Assembly: GCA_028829895.1 (NCBI GenBank)
Contig: CM054179.1
Coordinates: 37,075,117 to 37,139,116, forward strand
Origin: Sinotaia quadrata
Taxonomy: Eukaryota > Mollusca > Gastropoda > Architaenioglossa > Viviparidae
Length of the DNA stretch: 64,000 nucleotides
Reading direction: 5' to 3'
A program made the translations under genes and the position numbers. Positions 47,900 through 60,672 of this stretch are shown here, one piece after another. Positions within the stretch are counted from its first letter, which is position 1. Each line of letters opens with the position of its first letter. Under the pieces are notes generated by a model, which worked only from the letters and a program-made list of their open reading frames with translations, made no database searches and was not told the DNA's origin.

Positions 47900-49104
47900 C
47901 ACTGTTTGGAAGTTAAGATACAGATTTTGAATGCAATGGATGTCGACTAGTTACACAGTCTTATTATCAGTGATTGTTCGTGTAACATTTTTTCTGTATC
48001 TTTTTAGACGTATCACAAAGTATTTATGTGTTAATGAACACAGTACTTGTTGCAGTGTATTGCAGTGTAAGTAAAAAAAATTGAGGCAATGTAACAGTAT
48101 TTGTGCTAGTGAAACAGTTTTTGAGGCCGTGTAACTCAGTGCTTGTGACACTGTAACAATTCACCTGCTTTCGTGTGCCTCAAGAGTGGAGACTTGTTAA
48201 TTTGCACTGACTTGTTCATCAAGGCAGATGAAATGAAAATCTGTACAACTGTCAACACAAACTAACTACATTTAGCTAAAACGTCAAAACTACCCCAGTG
48301 AAAATTCCTTGTTGCGCACTGCACGTGTTGTGGTCTGACAAAGAGAAGCAAGTCTCATGACAGCCGTATTACCCTTGGCACTGGCACGATGTAGTTAACA
48401 CTGCGCTCCGCGAATTTTTATCCGTTCAGCGAGTCGACACCTGTAGGTCCAGGGCAAAAAAAAATTAAAAAAACCTTGAGCGGAACACTTTCTTCACTGA
48501 AAAGGTGTATGCGTGAAAATGCATATGTGTGTCTGAGTTTGTTTTCTTTGTGTTTTGTATCATGTGTTTGTGAGTGTGTGATGGTTCGTGTACATGCCAT
48601 TTAGATGTTAGGCTCTTGTCTCTAGTTCAGTACGCTGGTAGTAGCTAGAAGAGAGGAACGCGGAATTAAGACAATGCTACTTAACGAAAACGGATCGAAG
48701 GAATAGATAAATAGGATAGAAGTGCAAATTGATAGGTGCAGTTTCTTTTTTTAGTTTGTGTGTTTTCTTAAATTCCATTATAAGTGCACCTGTGTGAAGA
48801 GAAAGAAGCATTAATGAGTTCAACGGGATAAAACACAAGTTGCCCAACTCTTCGAAAAGAGGTTTTAAACTGTCTTACTATTAGTCGGTTTGCACTTTAG
48901 AACATAATTTTATCTTTCTACTTAGGCTATTGAAATATGTCGGTCAAAAGCATTTTTCTCTTAGAAAATCTGGCAGCTGTCAGTATACGTAAACCCTCAA
49001 ATGTGTGTGTTTTATTGGTAGTTTCCTTGACTATAAAATTTATCCACGATGTCGGATGTTTTAGTTTTAATTCCTTATGTGTGTTTGTAAATAATTTGTG
49101 ATTA
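47900..49104. other. Unique DNA
   Basis: No coding homology. Weak repeats of TGTAACAGT(A/T)TTTG lie near 48030-48150. Confidence 0.5.
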
Positions 49105-49425
49105 TGAAAAGTCATATAGATGTGGGTGAAAGAAATTGTGACTGTTAAAGTGTGAAAGAGATTTGATTGCATGTAATTGTGTGAATGTGGTAGGATTATG
49201 TAGACGTGGGTGAAAGCACGTTTGATTGTGACAGTGTGGTAGAGATTTGATTGCATGTATAGCTCATGTGAATGTGGTAGGATAATATAGATGTGAGTGA
49301 ATGCAGCAAGTGTGACTGAGAAAAGGTAGTAGTGATTTGATTGCATGTACATATGTAACTGTGATAGGATCATATAGATGTGAGTGAATGCAAGTGTGTA
49401 TAGAGACAGAATTGAGTGCATGCAT
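49105..49425. repeat. Degenerate minisatellite, ~75-bp unit, 4 copies
   Basis: GATTTGATTGCATGTA, then GTGTGAATGTGGTAGGAT, ATATAGATGTG and GTGAATGCA recur four times. The minus-strand frame through it (repeated FTHIYIILP) reflects the repeat. Confidence 0.9.
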
Positions 49426-50737
49426 ATAAATATATGTGTGTTTACATTTGTATATCAGAGTACAGGGAGACATAATAATGTGTATACATATCGTTACAAG
49501 TACAATTGTGTTTGTTTTCATGTACATATGTGTCTGTGTACTAGAAGAAATGTGTGGGTGTATTAAGGGTACGAGGGATAGGTGGGTGCACAAACTAAAT
49601 GTATGCATATACGTGCATGTATGTTTGGGCAAAAGTCGATAAGTAATTGCACCTCTATGTACAGTAAACTTGTATGCAAGAATGTGTACAAATAATATGA
49701 CAGTAGGTATGCATATCTTGCTTGTGCAAGTGTGTTCGTGTGTGTACATATTTGCAGAAATGTTTACAAGTATGTGTGTGGATGTGATTGTGGATGTGCG
49801 TGTGTGCAAAAGGATTAATATTATTGTAAATTATCCGAACTAAACTATACAAGAACACGCACCTCTCTAGGTATATTTGATTCATTGTTTGCTTTTATTT
49901 TAAAGTATTTTTTAAAACAAACAACAAACTAATTTTTCACATCAGTGCAAACATACTATTTTAAATTAGCAAAGAGTCCCGTTTTTCAAATATAAGCCTA
50001 GAGCCCAAAACTAACAGAAACAGTGATGTCTTGAAATGCGTTTGTTGGAACCACATAACTCTATAACGATGTGTCAATATCAATTGTTTTATGTAATAAT
50101 TGATGTACTTCGGTCTGTATAACATGAAATGAATGCCACCAAACTAAAGAATCGACCTAGTCGTACAGCTCCATATCACCGCACCCCTCCCCCTCTGATT
50201 CAACAAACAGCTGAAATGAAATCGTTTCAGAGGGACGGGAGACAACCCAGGCTGCCCAAATAGTCACTTTTAACAATAGATCTGCAATTGGCTTCTAAAA
50301 ATGCTTACATCATCTAACCACTGTACAAGTGAAATATTCTCTGCTGTGGTTGTGCCCCGCCCACAAATACACCTTTAAAATTTTCATTTATGTAAGCTAT
50401 TTTGTTGTGTGTTTTTTTGCAGCGTGGCAGAAATATGTTCAAGCTTGATTGAGAAAGGACAGATGTTGTAGTGAAGTTGTTGCTACAACGAAAACAGAGA
50501 TACAAATTTCGGAAGTCAGCGCCCACACCTGACGATTAGCCATCGACACTTAAGTGGCACACTGAAGCGATACAGGTTGTTCAAATATAAATCCATGGGG
50601 AATGCATGCTTTTAAAAGTAAATTACAAAAATTGTTGAATACGTTAACAATCATTTTGTGCACAGAAATGTATTCAATGAATAATGCTATCAGACATATT
50701 TCTCAACGTTTTATTTGCTATTTCAATAATATAGTGT
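49426..50737. other. Unique DNA, TG-rich on the left
   Basis: About 49430-49810 is rich in GTGTG/ATGTA, giving H/T/C-rich minus frames without gene character. The rest is unremarkable. Confidence 0.5.
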
Positions 50738-50930
50738 GCAAAAAGTGAGGTTGAATGAAGAGCGCTAAGCGGGTGGTTTGTGGTGGTTAAATAGCTGTCG
50801 CACAAATGTGCACTGCAAAATGTGAGGTTGAATGAAGAGCGCTAAGCGGGTGGTTTGTGGTGGTTAAATAGATGTCGCACAAATGTGCACTGCTAAATGT
50901 AAGTTTGAATGAAGTGCGTTAAGCGCGGAG
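50738..50930. repeat. Minisatellite, 77-bp unit, 2.5 copies
   Basis: GTGAGGTTGAATGAAGAGCG at 50745 and 50822, and GTAAGTTTGAATGAAGTGCG at 50899. Confidence 0.95.
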
Positions 50931-51237
50931 TGTCTTGGGAAGGGAGATAAGCAGAACACGCAGCAGTACAACACAACTACGTGTACCAGCAACATCATCT
51001 TCCTTTTACTGCTGTGCTGTGGCTGACTCCAGTGACAAATGGCTTTCACTCGGAGGCGTTGAGTTGGAACCTGTCCGGACTCCTTCAGACACTATCCCCA
51101 AATCTGGCGCAACCAAAAGTTTCATCAGGCTGTCAACCTTTGCTTTTTTCTCTGGCACTAACTTGCTAAGAGGCAACCCTCACATTTGCGAGCATCATTG
51201 CATGAGGAAACAAAGCACTTGTGTTTCCCAGGGCTGA
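50931..51237 (+). other. 100-codon open frame, not recognised
   Basis: An open plus frame at 50935-51237 of moderate GC encodes a product with no domain I know. There is no supporting splice site or start context. A chance frame is the simpler reading. Confidence 0.2.
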
Positions 51238-51239
51238 GA

Positions 51240-51610
51240 AGCAACCTTCACCTTTACGTGAGTCTTTGATAAATACTGAAGAGCAACCTTCACGTTTGCG
51301 TGAGTAATTGAATAAGAGACCCTCACATTTGAGTGATTCATTCATGAATAAGAAACCTCACATTTACATGAGTCATTGTATAAGTAGCCCTTAATTCTTA
51401 ATAAAGAAGGCAAACCTAACATTTACGTGAGTCATTGTATAAGTAGCCCTTAATTCTTAATAAAGAAGGCAAACCTAACATTTACGTGAGTCATTGTATA
51501 AGTAGCCCTTAATTCTTAATAAAGAAGGCAAACCTAACATTTACGTGAGTCATTGTATAAGTAGCCCTTAATTCTTAATAAAAGAGGCAAACCTAACATT
51601 TACGAGCATT
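51240..51610. repeat. Minisatellite, 59-bp unit, 4 copies plus diverged left flank
   Basis: TTTACGTGAGTCATTGTATA at about 51422, 51481 and 51540, with AGTAGCCCTTAATTCTTAAT. The left flank has shorter TTTGCGTGAGT-type units of the same ancestry. Confidence 0.95.
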
Positions 51611-51844
51611 ATTGCAAAGCAAAGTCGTAGCACTTGCGTGTTACATTGTTAAGGGGCGACACTACATCTAACATTTGTATGAGTCATTGCATCAGAAACA
51701 CTAACAATTGCTAACATCATCGTTAATCGAACAACGGTGCGCGAATCGTTGCTAACAGAAAGTATGCACTTTACATATATCAGTGTTGAAAGGGTCCCTT
51801 GTACTTGTGTAATTGATTTAATTAATTCTTACCTAAAGAGCGCT
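51611..51844. other. Unique DNA
   Basis: Diverged relatives of the preceding repeat only. Confidence 0.5.
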
Positions 51845-52098
51845 TACTAACAACTTAAACACTGGTACAACCTTATCCTTATGTACAGAATTATATTAAA
51901 AATTCATTTACTAACAACGTAAACACTGGTACAACCTTATCCTTATGTACAGAATTATATTAAAAATTCATTTACTAACAACGTAAACACTGGTACAACC
52001 TTATCCTTATGTACAGAATTATATTAAAAATTCAATTACTAACAACGTAAACACTGGTACAACCTTATCCTTATGTACAGAATTATATTAAAAATTCA
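51845..52098. repeat. Minisatellite, 64-bp unit, 4 copies
   Basis: ACTAACAACGTAAACACTGG from 51846, 64 bp apart (51910, 51974, 52038). Almost no divergence. Confidence 0.97.
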
Positions 52099-52114
52099 AT
52101 GACTATTTGTGGAT

Positions 52115-53395
52115 AGTAATTTGCCAATCCCTATTTCTAAACTTAATTTTTATATAAATTATTAAATGTTAACATGACCTGATATGGGCGCTGCTTATGA
52201 TGGTATGTTTTGTAAGTATCAGGATTTAATGGATTAAATATGCCTAAAATTTAGAGCTACCTTAATTTGACTTTTGCAGAAAGGAGCACATTATATTTAT
52301 TTGATGCTTTTGATGTACTTCAGACTTCAGTTTTCTACTGGATCACGCTGTTATGTGAATCCAACGTAGTTGGTGAACTTATCAGTAACCTGTTGGTGTG
52401 AGCTGATTCCTATGAATTTAGTTCAAGAGACAATATGGCGAAAACTGAGGCTTGAGTTTGTCCTTAAGAATTCAAAGTTTCTTGAAAATTCCTTGTGGTG
52501 TGATGAGTAGTGCACACGAGTGATGTGCTTTGATTACACAGGCAAAGTGCCGGACGATTATCTATGGTGTGCTTTGATTACACAGGCAAAGTGCCGGACG
52601 ATTATCTATGGTGTGCTTTGATTACACAGGCAAAGTGCCGGACGATTATCTATGGTGTGCTTTGATTACACAGGCAAAGTGCTGGACGATTATCTATGGT
52701 GTGCTTTGATTACACAGGCAAAGTGCCGGACGATTATCTATTGTGTGCTTTGTGAGTGCATAGAAGATTCTGGAACAGTTGTGTAACATGCCTAGAAGTG
52801 GTACATTGAGCTGTCACCTAATTAAAAGACTGTGACTTGTTATAACTTTCATGATTGTGAACATACGCTTGTAACAGCCGCAATGTTTGAAAAGGTTACG
52901 TACAGTGACTATAATTATCTTTCAAACTCCACTCTCATTTCTATGACGAATTATGTCTATGAACTTATAAATGATATTTGACTGCTGTTGTCTATGCTGG
53001 GATAAACTGAATGAGTGTCTAGTGTTAATCAAACGTTGTTGTGATGTAAATCTTTATATTCATATGTTGTATATTTGATTGCTGATTTAATACATTTATT
53101 AATTTTCTTGCAAATATATTAAAAATTATGAAGGAGTAATAGTGGGTGGATGGGGGCTCATTAATTATAAATAAAAGACGGATTTTTATTACTCAGTAAG
53201 AAGTGTCCGCCTGCAGAACGTTATGCGAGAATAAAATCTGTCTTATTATTGTGTAAAGAATAACGTTTTACGACACCCTTATAATCCGCCAGGTGAGAGA
53301 CAGTGTTGGTCTTGTGTGAGATTCGTTAATAGATGTAAATTAAGATTGTCGATTACTTGTAATTAATTATGTGTTATTAATTAATAAATAATACT
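52115..53395. repeat. Dispersed repeat, copy 2 (unidentified family)
   Basis: Ends similar to copy 1 at 28975-30487: left AGTAATTTGCCAATCCCTAT and TATATAAATTATTAAATGTTA; right GGGTGGATGGGGGCTCATTAA, ACGACACCCTTATAATCCGCC and ACTTGTAATTAATTAT. It contains a private 44-bp minisatellite. No protein recognised. Confidence 0.55.
52515..52757. repeat. Minisatellite, 44-bp unit, ~5 copies
   Basis: GGTGTGCTTTGATTACACAG at 52566 and 52610 and onward. Units nearly identical. Lies inside dispersed repeat copy 2. Confidence 0.96.
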
Positions 53396-54529
53396 CATAA
53401 CGAGTTAAGGGTTCCCAGTTAAGTAGTGTCACCCTATTACTATTTAGTGTGGAGTCCTTAGAGTTGCTGACTTGATTTGTAAATTAACAATTCTCTGAAT
53501 CATTGCTATCACATTTACATTCCTCAGTGCTGAGAAAATCATCCACCTTGTTATATATTATAATTTTAAGTGAGATAATTGGATTAAAGTTATATTTGTT
53601 CACAGGGAGTCCTTATTTATGAGTATCATTGCTTGTAGAAGTTATAAATAAAATTGGAGTCAGGTTTCTTCCGAGTTTGAAATTAAGAAAGGAGTATGGA
53701 TTTACAATGCAAATATGATAACTTACTAAAGTCAACAGTTTTCTCTAATATTGCCTTCTTTTACATAGTGTCTTTAAATAGTGCCTTCTTTTACATGATT
53801 ACATAATTGTGTCACTAATATTGCATTCTTTTACACGATTACAGAATAATGTCTTTCAATAGTGTCTTCTTTTTCTACACGATTACATCAGTATAAAATC
53901 TGTAAGTAGTGACTGGTAGTTCTCCATGATTTAAAGTTTGGTCATAAACAACGAGGAAAAAGGATTTTAAAATGCTTGAACAAGTTTACGTTATTTTTCC
54001 CCTATGAATGTGTGAAAATGAAGACTTTTTAAATGCTGACATTTCTGTATTTTCGTGTGTCAAACTTGAGCGAAAATTTCGTATGTTTATCGATGCACCT
54101 TTATTCAGCAATAAAACCACTGACAACTGGTACGGCCTAACAAGATAATCCAAATAGTCGACTGACATCGTTGGCCTACACATGGCCGTTTGTGTGAAAA
54201 TGCAATACAACCTTGTAGAAGTCGATTGTGCAGGTGAAGCCGCCAAACTGACAGGCAAGCGTTCACAATGTGGACATTATCTTTGGCAGCTTCTCTGCAG
54301 ATAGCCCGGTGTCAGAACAAACTCTTGCCGGATAAAAGTGCATTATCTTCAGGCTTTAAACGTTTGGGTCTGCTCTGTCAGCTATAAATATACTGACAAC
54401 CGTTCATGATACACGTGTTGCTGTTTTCAAACAATAAATGTGCTGACTTAACCGTTATGCTTTACAAACCGCGTTCAGTGATTCCAGAACGGTATGGTTT
54501 TCATAAAACACGATTCGTTGTGACTGAAA
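53396..54529. other. Unique AT-rich DNA
   Basis: Diverged repeats of CCTTCTTTTACA..GATTACA near 53745-53890. No gene. Confidence 0.5.
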
Positions 54530-55197
54530 TAAAATGTTTCATTGACATTGACTGCAATAAACTCATGTTTCATTGCTATTGATTGCAATAAAACAGTTTC
54601 TTTGTAGGAATCCTTTCAGTCTCAAATAAGCTTGTCCTTGACTGACATAAAACAATGTTACATTGTCCATGTCTGACATAATCCAATGTTACATTGTTCC
54701 TGACTGACTAAAGCAATATTACATTGATTTGATTGACAAAAAGAAAAGTTACATTGACATAAAGCTATGTTACACTGTATGTGATTGACATAAAGCAATG
54801 TTACACTGTATGTGATTGACATAAAGAAATATTTCATTGTCCCGTATTGACATATAGGAATGAACCATTGTCTTATTGACATAAAGCAATGTTCCATTGT
54901 TTCTGACTGACATGAAGCAATGTTACATTGTCTCTGACTGACATGAAGCAATGTTACATTGTCTCTGACTGACATGAAGCAATGTTACATTGTCTCTGAT
55001 TGACGTGAAGCAATGTTACATTGTCTCTGATTGACATGAAGCAATGTTACTTTGTCTCTGATTGACGTGAGGCAATGTTACATTGTCTCTGATTGACGTG
55101 AAGCAATGTTACATTGTCTCTGATTGACGTGAAGCAATGTTACATTGTCTCTGATTGACGTGAAGCAATGTTACATTGTCTCTGATTGACGTGAAGC
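54530..55197. repeat. Minisatellite, 31-bp unit, ~21 copies, polar
   Basis: Core TGAAGCAATGTTACATTGTC plus TCTGATTGACG. Units at the left (54530-54890) are strongly diverged; those at the right (54905-55197) are nearly identical. Confidence 0.96.
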
Positions 55198-55327
55198 AAA
55201 GGCTTTTCCCGGGACTTTTCCCGTCTGTGCTAAGCTGGTCACTGATTGTCTAAAATCAATTTTTCATTGACTGGACCCTTCATTCTCTACTATGGATACC
55301 ACAGTGACTGAAAGCGTCTTTATCTGC
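55198..55327. other. Short unique spacer between arrays
   Basis: Nothing recognised. Confidence 0.5.
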
Positions 55328-55615
55328 AGCCATCCCACTGTACTTAGCAGCACACGAACTGATGCTAGACCATCCCACTGTACTTAGCAGCACACGAACT
55401 GATGCTAGACCATCCCACTGTATTTAGCAACACACGAACTGATGCTAGACCATCCCACTGTACTTAGCAACACACGAACTGATGCTAGACCATCCCACTG
55501 TACTTAGCAACACACGAACTGATGCTAGACCATCCCACTGTACTTAGCAACACACGAACTGATGCTAGACCATCCCACTGTATTTAGCAACACACGAACT
55601 GATGCTAGACCATCC
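55328..55615. repeat. Minisatellite, 40-bp unit, 7 copies
   Basis: GATGCTAGACCATCCCACTG, then TACTTAGCAACACACGAACT. Very homogeneous. Confidence 0.97.
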
Positions 55616-55630
55616 TCGTACATGGCTGAC

Positions 55631-55745
55631 TACTGACAACAGAACGTTTTACTAGCAGATCTTGGATACTGACAACAGAACGTTTTACTAGCAGATCTTG
55701 GATACTGACAACAGAACGTTTTACTAGCAGATCTTGGATACTGAT
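55631..55745. repeat. Minisatellite, 36-bp unit, 3 copies
   Basis: TACTGACAACAGAACGTTTT at 55631, 55667 and 55703. Confidence 0.96.
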
Positions 55746-55829
55746 AGATAAAAATAATAAAACGTTGTTACTAGCATATCTTCGATCATAGTTTAGTACT
55801 GCAAAAACGGAGGTTATTATTATCTTATC

Positions 55830-55965
55830 TCACCTACAAAATATTAATAACAATTCAAAACTGTCTCTATGCTATCTTCACACACAAACTATTATTAACA
55901 ATTCAAAACTGTCTCTAACTTATCTTCACCCACAAAATACTGCTAGTAGCCCAAGACTGTTTCAC
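55830..55965. repeat. Degenerate ~57-bp repeat, ~2.5 copies
   Basis: AACAATTCAAAACTGTCTCT then TATCTTCAC.CACAAA. Confidence 0.85.
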
Positions 55966-56214
55966 GCTTGTCCTTACCTATAGATTACTTCTTACAACAC
56001 TAAGACTGAAAGTGGCTTACCTTTAACAGAAATACATTTGATAACACATAATATCTGATGCCAACCCACCCGCCCTTGAAAGAGACTGTATATTTGCGCT
56101 GTGTAGTACTGTAAATGAATGCATCGGAAACCCTGACACTTTTATGCAGTGATCTTCTGATGGTGTTTATAGGATATATTAATCACTGTTACATCATGTA
56201 TATTAATATACATT

Positions 56215-56535
56215 AATATATAATGTAATTCTCATTAGCGTCTCCTTACTGCCATAATGCTCACCCTCAAGGTTATCGTAATTCTCATTAGCGACTCCTT
56301 ACTGCCATAATGCTCAACGTCAAGGTTATCGTAATTCTCATTAGTGTGTCCTTACTGCCATAATGCTCACCCTCAAGGTTATCGTAATTCTCATTAGCGT
56401 CGCCTTACTGCCATAATGCTCACCCTCAGGGTTATCGTAATTCTCATTAGCGAATCCTTACTGCCATAATGCTCAACGTCAAGGTTATCGTAATTCTCAT
56501 TAGCGTGTACTTATTGCCATAATGCTCACCATCAT
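56215..56535. repeat. Minisatellite, 53-bp unit, 6 copies
   Basis: GTAATTCTCATTAGCG at 56225, 56278 and onward, then TCCTTACTGCCATAATGCTC. Units alternate between ACCCTCAAGG and AACGTCAAGG forms. Confidence 0.96.
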
Positions 56536-57634
56536 AGGTATCGTTAAGTTTCATTATGCTATAATGCTCACTTAGACTTTTCTGCGAACTTCTAAATACA
56601 TAGCAGAACATTAGGCCTACTGATTTCAGAGACCGACACTAATTAATGTTATTAGTCGATTGTGACTTTATAACTACAATCGAAAGTCTTCGAGCCACGC
56701 TTGCCATTTCATTTCCTCACCTTCACCTTCTCGTGTCATTCAAGCCTTACACATTGCATATTCCAATTAATGAGAGAAGTAAAGAAATTAATTTAATTAA
56801 TTAAATTCGGATTAATTTGAAAGTAGAATATGCTCAAACGAAAAAATCATAAATTTCTTAATATGTTAAATTATTCAGGAACAAACGCATGTACACTAGA
56901 TGAATCAGATATATAATTTAATGTACAATAAAAAAAAAATCAAATAAAAACTCACTAATCTATGCAAACTTAAACAATAAAGAATTATTTAAAAGCCCAT
57001 ATAATGAATATATTTCTGAAGGACCAAGATCTTGGATTTCAGAGCATGACAGTGACTATAATTCTTGAAGATCAAGCACATAAATGTATTGCGCAATAAC
57101 CCATTTTCCATATTATATTACTTTCATTCATTATCAGAAATGGAATACACCAACACATTAATCTACAAGGGTAAATCAGAGAGTATTTACAATTATTTTA
57201 TTAAGGAAATAATACATTTGCAATAAGTAGATAGAGTATCATTATTTTGTTCTGTAGTTCCCTTCGTATACATCAGATTTAATTCAATGGTCCCCAGACT
57301 TCTGTTCTGTCCTCAGACTGAATGACAAGTCATCTATACATTGTTTCCTTCACTTTTTGTTAGTGGCAATATGGCTGCCTTTCAAAGAATTTTGAACAGT
57401 CCAAAACAAGTGACAGACAGAGCCAGGTCAGGACTTCACAGTTCAGTGGGCGGAAGGTTTCAAAAGTCAGTGGCAGTATGTTGACTGGCAAAAGCATTGT
57501 ATCACTGCATGTTGCTCATCTCTGGTCGCGCAGAAGGTGAAGCTGCCATGTTAGCTCTGTTAGTGTGAGCAAAAATCTGGAAGGGCAGGTTCGAAGGTTT
57601 TTTTTAAAAAATCAGATAGAGAATATGTGTTTTT
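56536..57634. other. Unique AT-rich DNA
   Basis: Nothing recognised. Confidence 0.5.
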
Positions 57635-57830
57635 GCCTTTGCCATATTATGTTGACACTGAATGTGGCATCACACAGATAATGTGTATTTCTCCCATGAC
57701 ATATTATGGTGACACTAAATGTGGATGATCGGCGTGGAAAACATTTCTCATAGAGATTTTGTTTTTCCCTTGCCATATTAAGGTTAAACTAAATGTGGAT
57801 GGTCATGGTGTAAATAGATATTTTGTTTTT
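57635..57830. repeat. Degenerate ~65-bp repeat, 3 copies
   Basis: GCCATATTATG(T/G)TGACACT then AAATGTGGATG. Diverged. Confidence 0.85.
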
Positions 57831-57840
57831 TAACTGCATG

Positions 57841-57862
57841 CAAAATAAGCAACGCAGACAAT

Positions 57863-57920
<58 letters not shown>

Positions 57921-58090
57921 ACAGAGTTTGGATACCTGTGGTTTACGTTTTTTGACTGTTTAAATTAAATAATTTCTTGACAAAAATAAGCAACGCAGAC
58001 AATGCACACACACACACACACATACACACAGAGTTTGGATACCTGTGGTTTACGTTTTTTGACTGTTTAAATTAAATAATTTCTTGATAA
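57841..58090. repeat. Duplicated block carrying (CA)n
   Basis: AAATAAGCAACGCAGACAAT, a CA run, then CAGAGTTTGGATACCTGTGG occurs twice (57842 and 57983). The flanks are nearly identical, but the CA run is about 50 bp in the first copy and about 16 bp in the second. Confidence 0.96.
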
Positions 58091-58309
58091 ACTCACAGAC
58101 TCTATTAGATCCTGAAGTAAAAGATTCTTTATTTTAAAAGATAATAAAATTTATTTAGAAATTGTCACAATATATCATACACATATATATATACATGAAA
58201 AACGACTGTTTTTTTAATGCTAACTGCTCACTGGCATACCCTGTATTATGTCGACTCCTGTTGAGCAGAGTACTTCATTTGATCTTATTAAATACAGCGC
58301 TAAATAATA
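58091..58309. other. Unique AT-rich DNA
   Basis: Nothing recognised. Confidence 0.5.
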
Positions 58310-58912
58310 CACGAGTCTGTACCGCGCTGCTAAATAGCATACGTCAGTCTGTACCGCACTGCTAAATAGCATACATCAGTCTGTACCGCACTGCTAAATA
58401 GCATACGTCAGTGTGTACCACACTGCTAAATAGCATACATCAGTCTGTACCGCACTGCTAAATAGCATACGTCAGTGTGTACCACACTGCTAAATAGCAT
58501 ACGTCAGTCTGTACCACACTGCTAAATAGCATACGTCAGTGTGTACCACACTGCTAAATAGCATACGTCAGTGTGTACCACACTGCTAAATAGCATACGT
58601 CAGTGTGTACCACACTGCTAAATAGCATACGTCAGTCTGTACCGCACTGCTAAATAGCATACGTCAGTGTGTACCACACTGCTAAATAGCATACGTCAGT
58701 GTGTACCACACTGCTAAATAGCATACGTCAGTCTGTACCACACTGCTAAATAGCATACGTCAGTCTGTACCACACTGCTAAATAGCATAAGTCAGTGTGT
58801 ACCGCACTGCTAAATAGCATACGTCAGTCTGTACCACACTGCTAAATAGCATACGTCAGTGTGTACCGCACTGCTAAATAGCATACGTCAGTGTGTACCA
58901 CACTGCTAAGTT
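58310..58912. repeat. Minisatellite, 32-bp unit, ~19 copies, two linked variants
   Basis: Core ACTGCTAAATAGCATACGTC plus AGT(C/G)TGTACC(G/A)C. The pairs C..G and G..A tend to travel together, giving two main unit types in mixed order. Confidence 0.97.
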
Positions 58913-59457
58913 GCCCATCGACTTCTTAAGTTCAGCTCATATCTATATTTCTTTATTTGTCCTTTAAAAAATTAAAACCATATGAAAGCAAGTTAAATGT
59001 ACTTATGTTTTATTTTATAAAGTTAGTTTTAAAAATAAACAAACCAAGAGGGATTTTTTGCTGCTAAAATTCACTTTGATGAATAAAATCTGAAGTAATA
59101 TGTGTAATGTTGTTAATTGTTTCTTCTTTTGATTAGTTATAATATCCAATTCAATGAATTTGTTGTATTCTCATAATTTTACCATGAAATGCAACTTAAG
59201 TTGGCGTTTGCTGAGAGCGAATGAATAGCTTATCGTATAAATGTGATGTGAAGTATGAAAGGTCAGGAACTTTGAATGACTAGCCGTAAAAGTGTTATGT
59301 GAAGTATGAACGGTCAGGAACTTTGATTAGCTGTGAAAGTATGATAAGAAACATGAACAAACATGAAATGAACTTTGACTGACTGGCGTAAAGATATTAA
59401 AATGTTAATTAGAAACCCTTCTGTGTGTGACTCAAATCTGGCTATATGGTTGGAGTG
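58913..59457. other. AT-rich DNA with one ~50-bp duplication
   Basis: TGTGAAGTATGAA(A/C)GGTCAGGAACTTTGA occurs twice at about 59248 and 59299. No gene. Confidence 0.55.
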
Positions 59458-59577
<120 letters not shown>

Positions 59578-59629
59578 ACACACAGTAGATCAAGACCATA
59601 AAGGTCGACTGCGAATCACCAGATGAAGT

Positions 59630-59775
59630 TATGTCTTTCTGGTACACGGTGCGTGTTATATCAGACGTTAATTGTGTAGTGTTGCCGTTCTGGTGCGCTG
59701 ATTGTGTAGTGTTGCCGTTCTGGTGCACGAGGTGTGGCTATGTTAGACGCTAATTGTGTAGTTTTTCCCGTTCTG
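59630..59775. repeat. Degenerate repeat, ~45-55-bp unit, 3 copies
   Basis: TTGTGTAGTGTTGCCGTTCT then GGTGC(G/A)C recurs. Confidence 0.85.
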
Positions 59776-60121
59776 CAATCACAGAGGCTAAGTTTTAAAC
59801 GGATTATTTGTTGTTTGTCTATTTAACAAACTGTAAATTTGACATTTGCGTACAGACTATGGTCTATCATTAGTGACAATGCTGCTTTTGTCTTCACGAA
59901 AATGAAAATAGTTTAGGATTATGTAGAGTTCCAGAAGTATACAACCTTTTCTGCTAATCTAAATAGTAAGTATGCACGTCATAAGAATAATTAAAACTTG
60001 ACATGTGAGCAACATATTCATAAATGTGTTTCAAGTTACACGTACTGTAATGTTTATGTGTAGAGAACACTGAGCATTCGCGAACAGCAGGGAGGAATGG
60101 AGACTATAGGTAAAACCAGAT
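59776..60121. other. Unique AT-rich DNA
   Basis: Nothing recognised. Confidence 0.5.
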
Positions 60122-60395
60122 GATTCATTGACTTGTTACTGTTTGTAACACTGCACGTTGATTTGCTACTGTTTGTAACACTGCGCGCGAAACTGTTAAT
60201 GTTTGTAAAACTGCACGCTGATTTGTTTCTGTTTGTAACACATACGCGAAAGTGTTTCTGTTTGTAAAACTGCACGCTAACTTGTTACTGTTTGTAACAC
60301 TGCACGCGGAATTGTTACTGTTTGTAAAACTGCACGCTGAGTTGTTACTGTTTGTAAAACTGCACGCGGAATTGTTACTGTTTGTGAAACTACAC
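60122..60395. repeat. Minisatellite, ~29-bp unit, ~9 copies
   Basis: TTGTTACTGTTTGTAA(C/A)AC then TGCACGC(T/G)GA. The last units alternate CACGCTGA and CACGCGGA. Confidence 0.93.
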
Positions 60396-60672
60396 TGTCT
60401 ACAGCGTTGGAAATAAATGCTTTACACAGGAATGAATAAAGGCCTCTAGTTGTCATTACAATTTTTATTCGATCAAGGCAAGACAACTCCTTTACCAAAG
60501 ACACTGAAACTGAATATTACATTGATATATTTTAGAATGTTCAGAAGCAAGCAAGAAAAACTAATTGCGTTTAATTTAAGAATGTTTTTCTTGAAGTGAT
60601 GAATGTTTGATATGATTGTTGAATTTAAATGCTAGGTGAGTCAGAATATTTCAACCGTGATTTATTTTACGG
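60396..60672. other. Unique AT-rich DNA
   Basis: Nothing recognised. Confidence 0.5.

Noticed and set aside
50935..51237. 100-codon plus frame as a gene
   Set aside because: No domain, and overlapping frames of similar length exist; kept only as an unassigned open frame.
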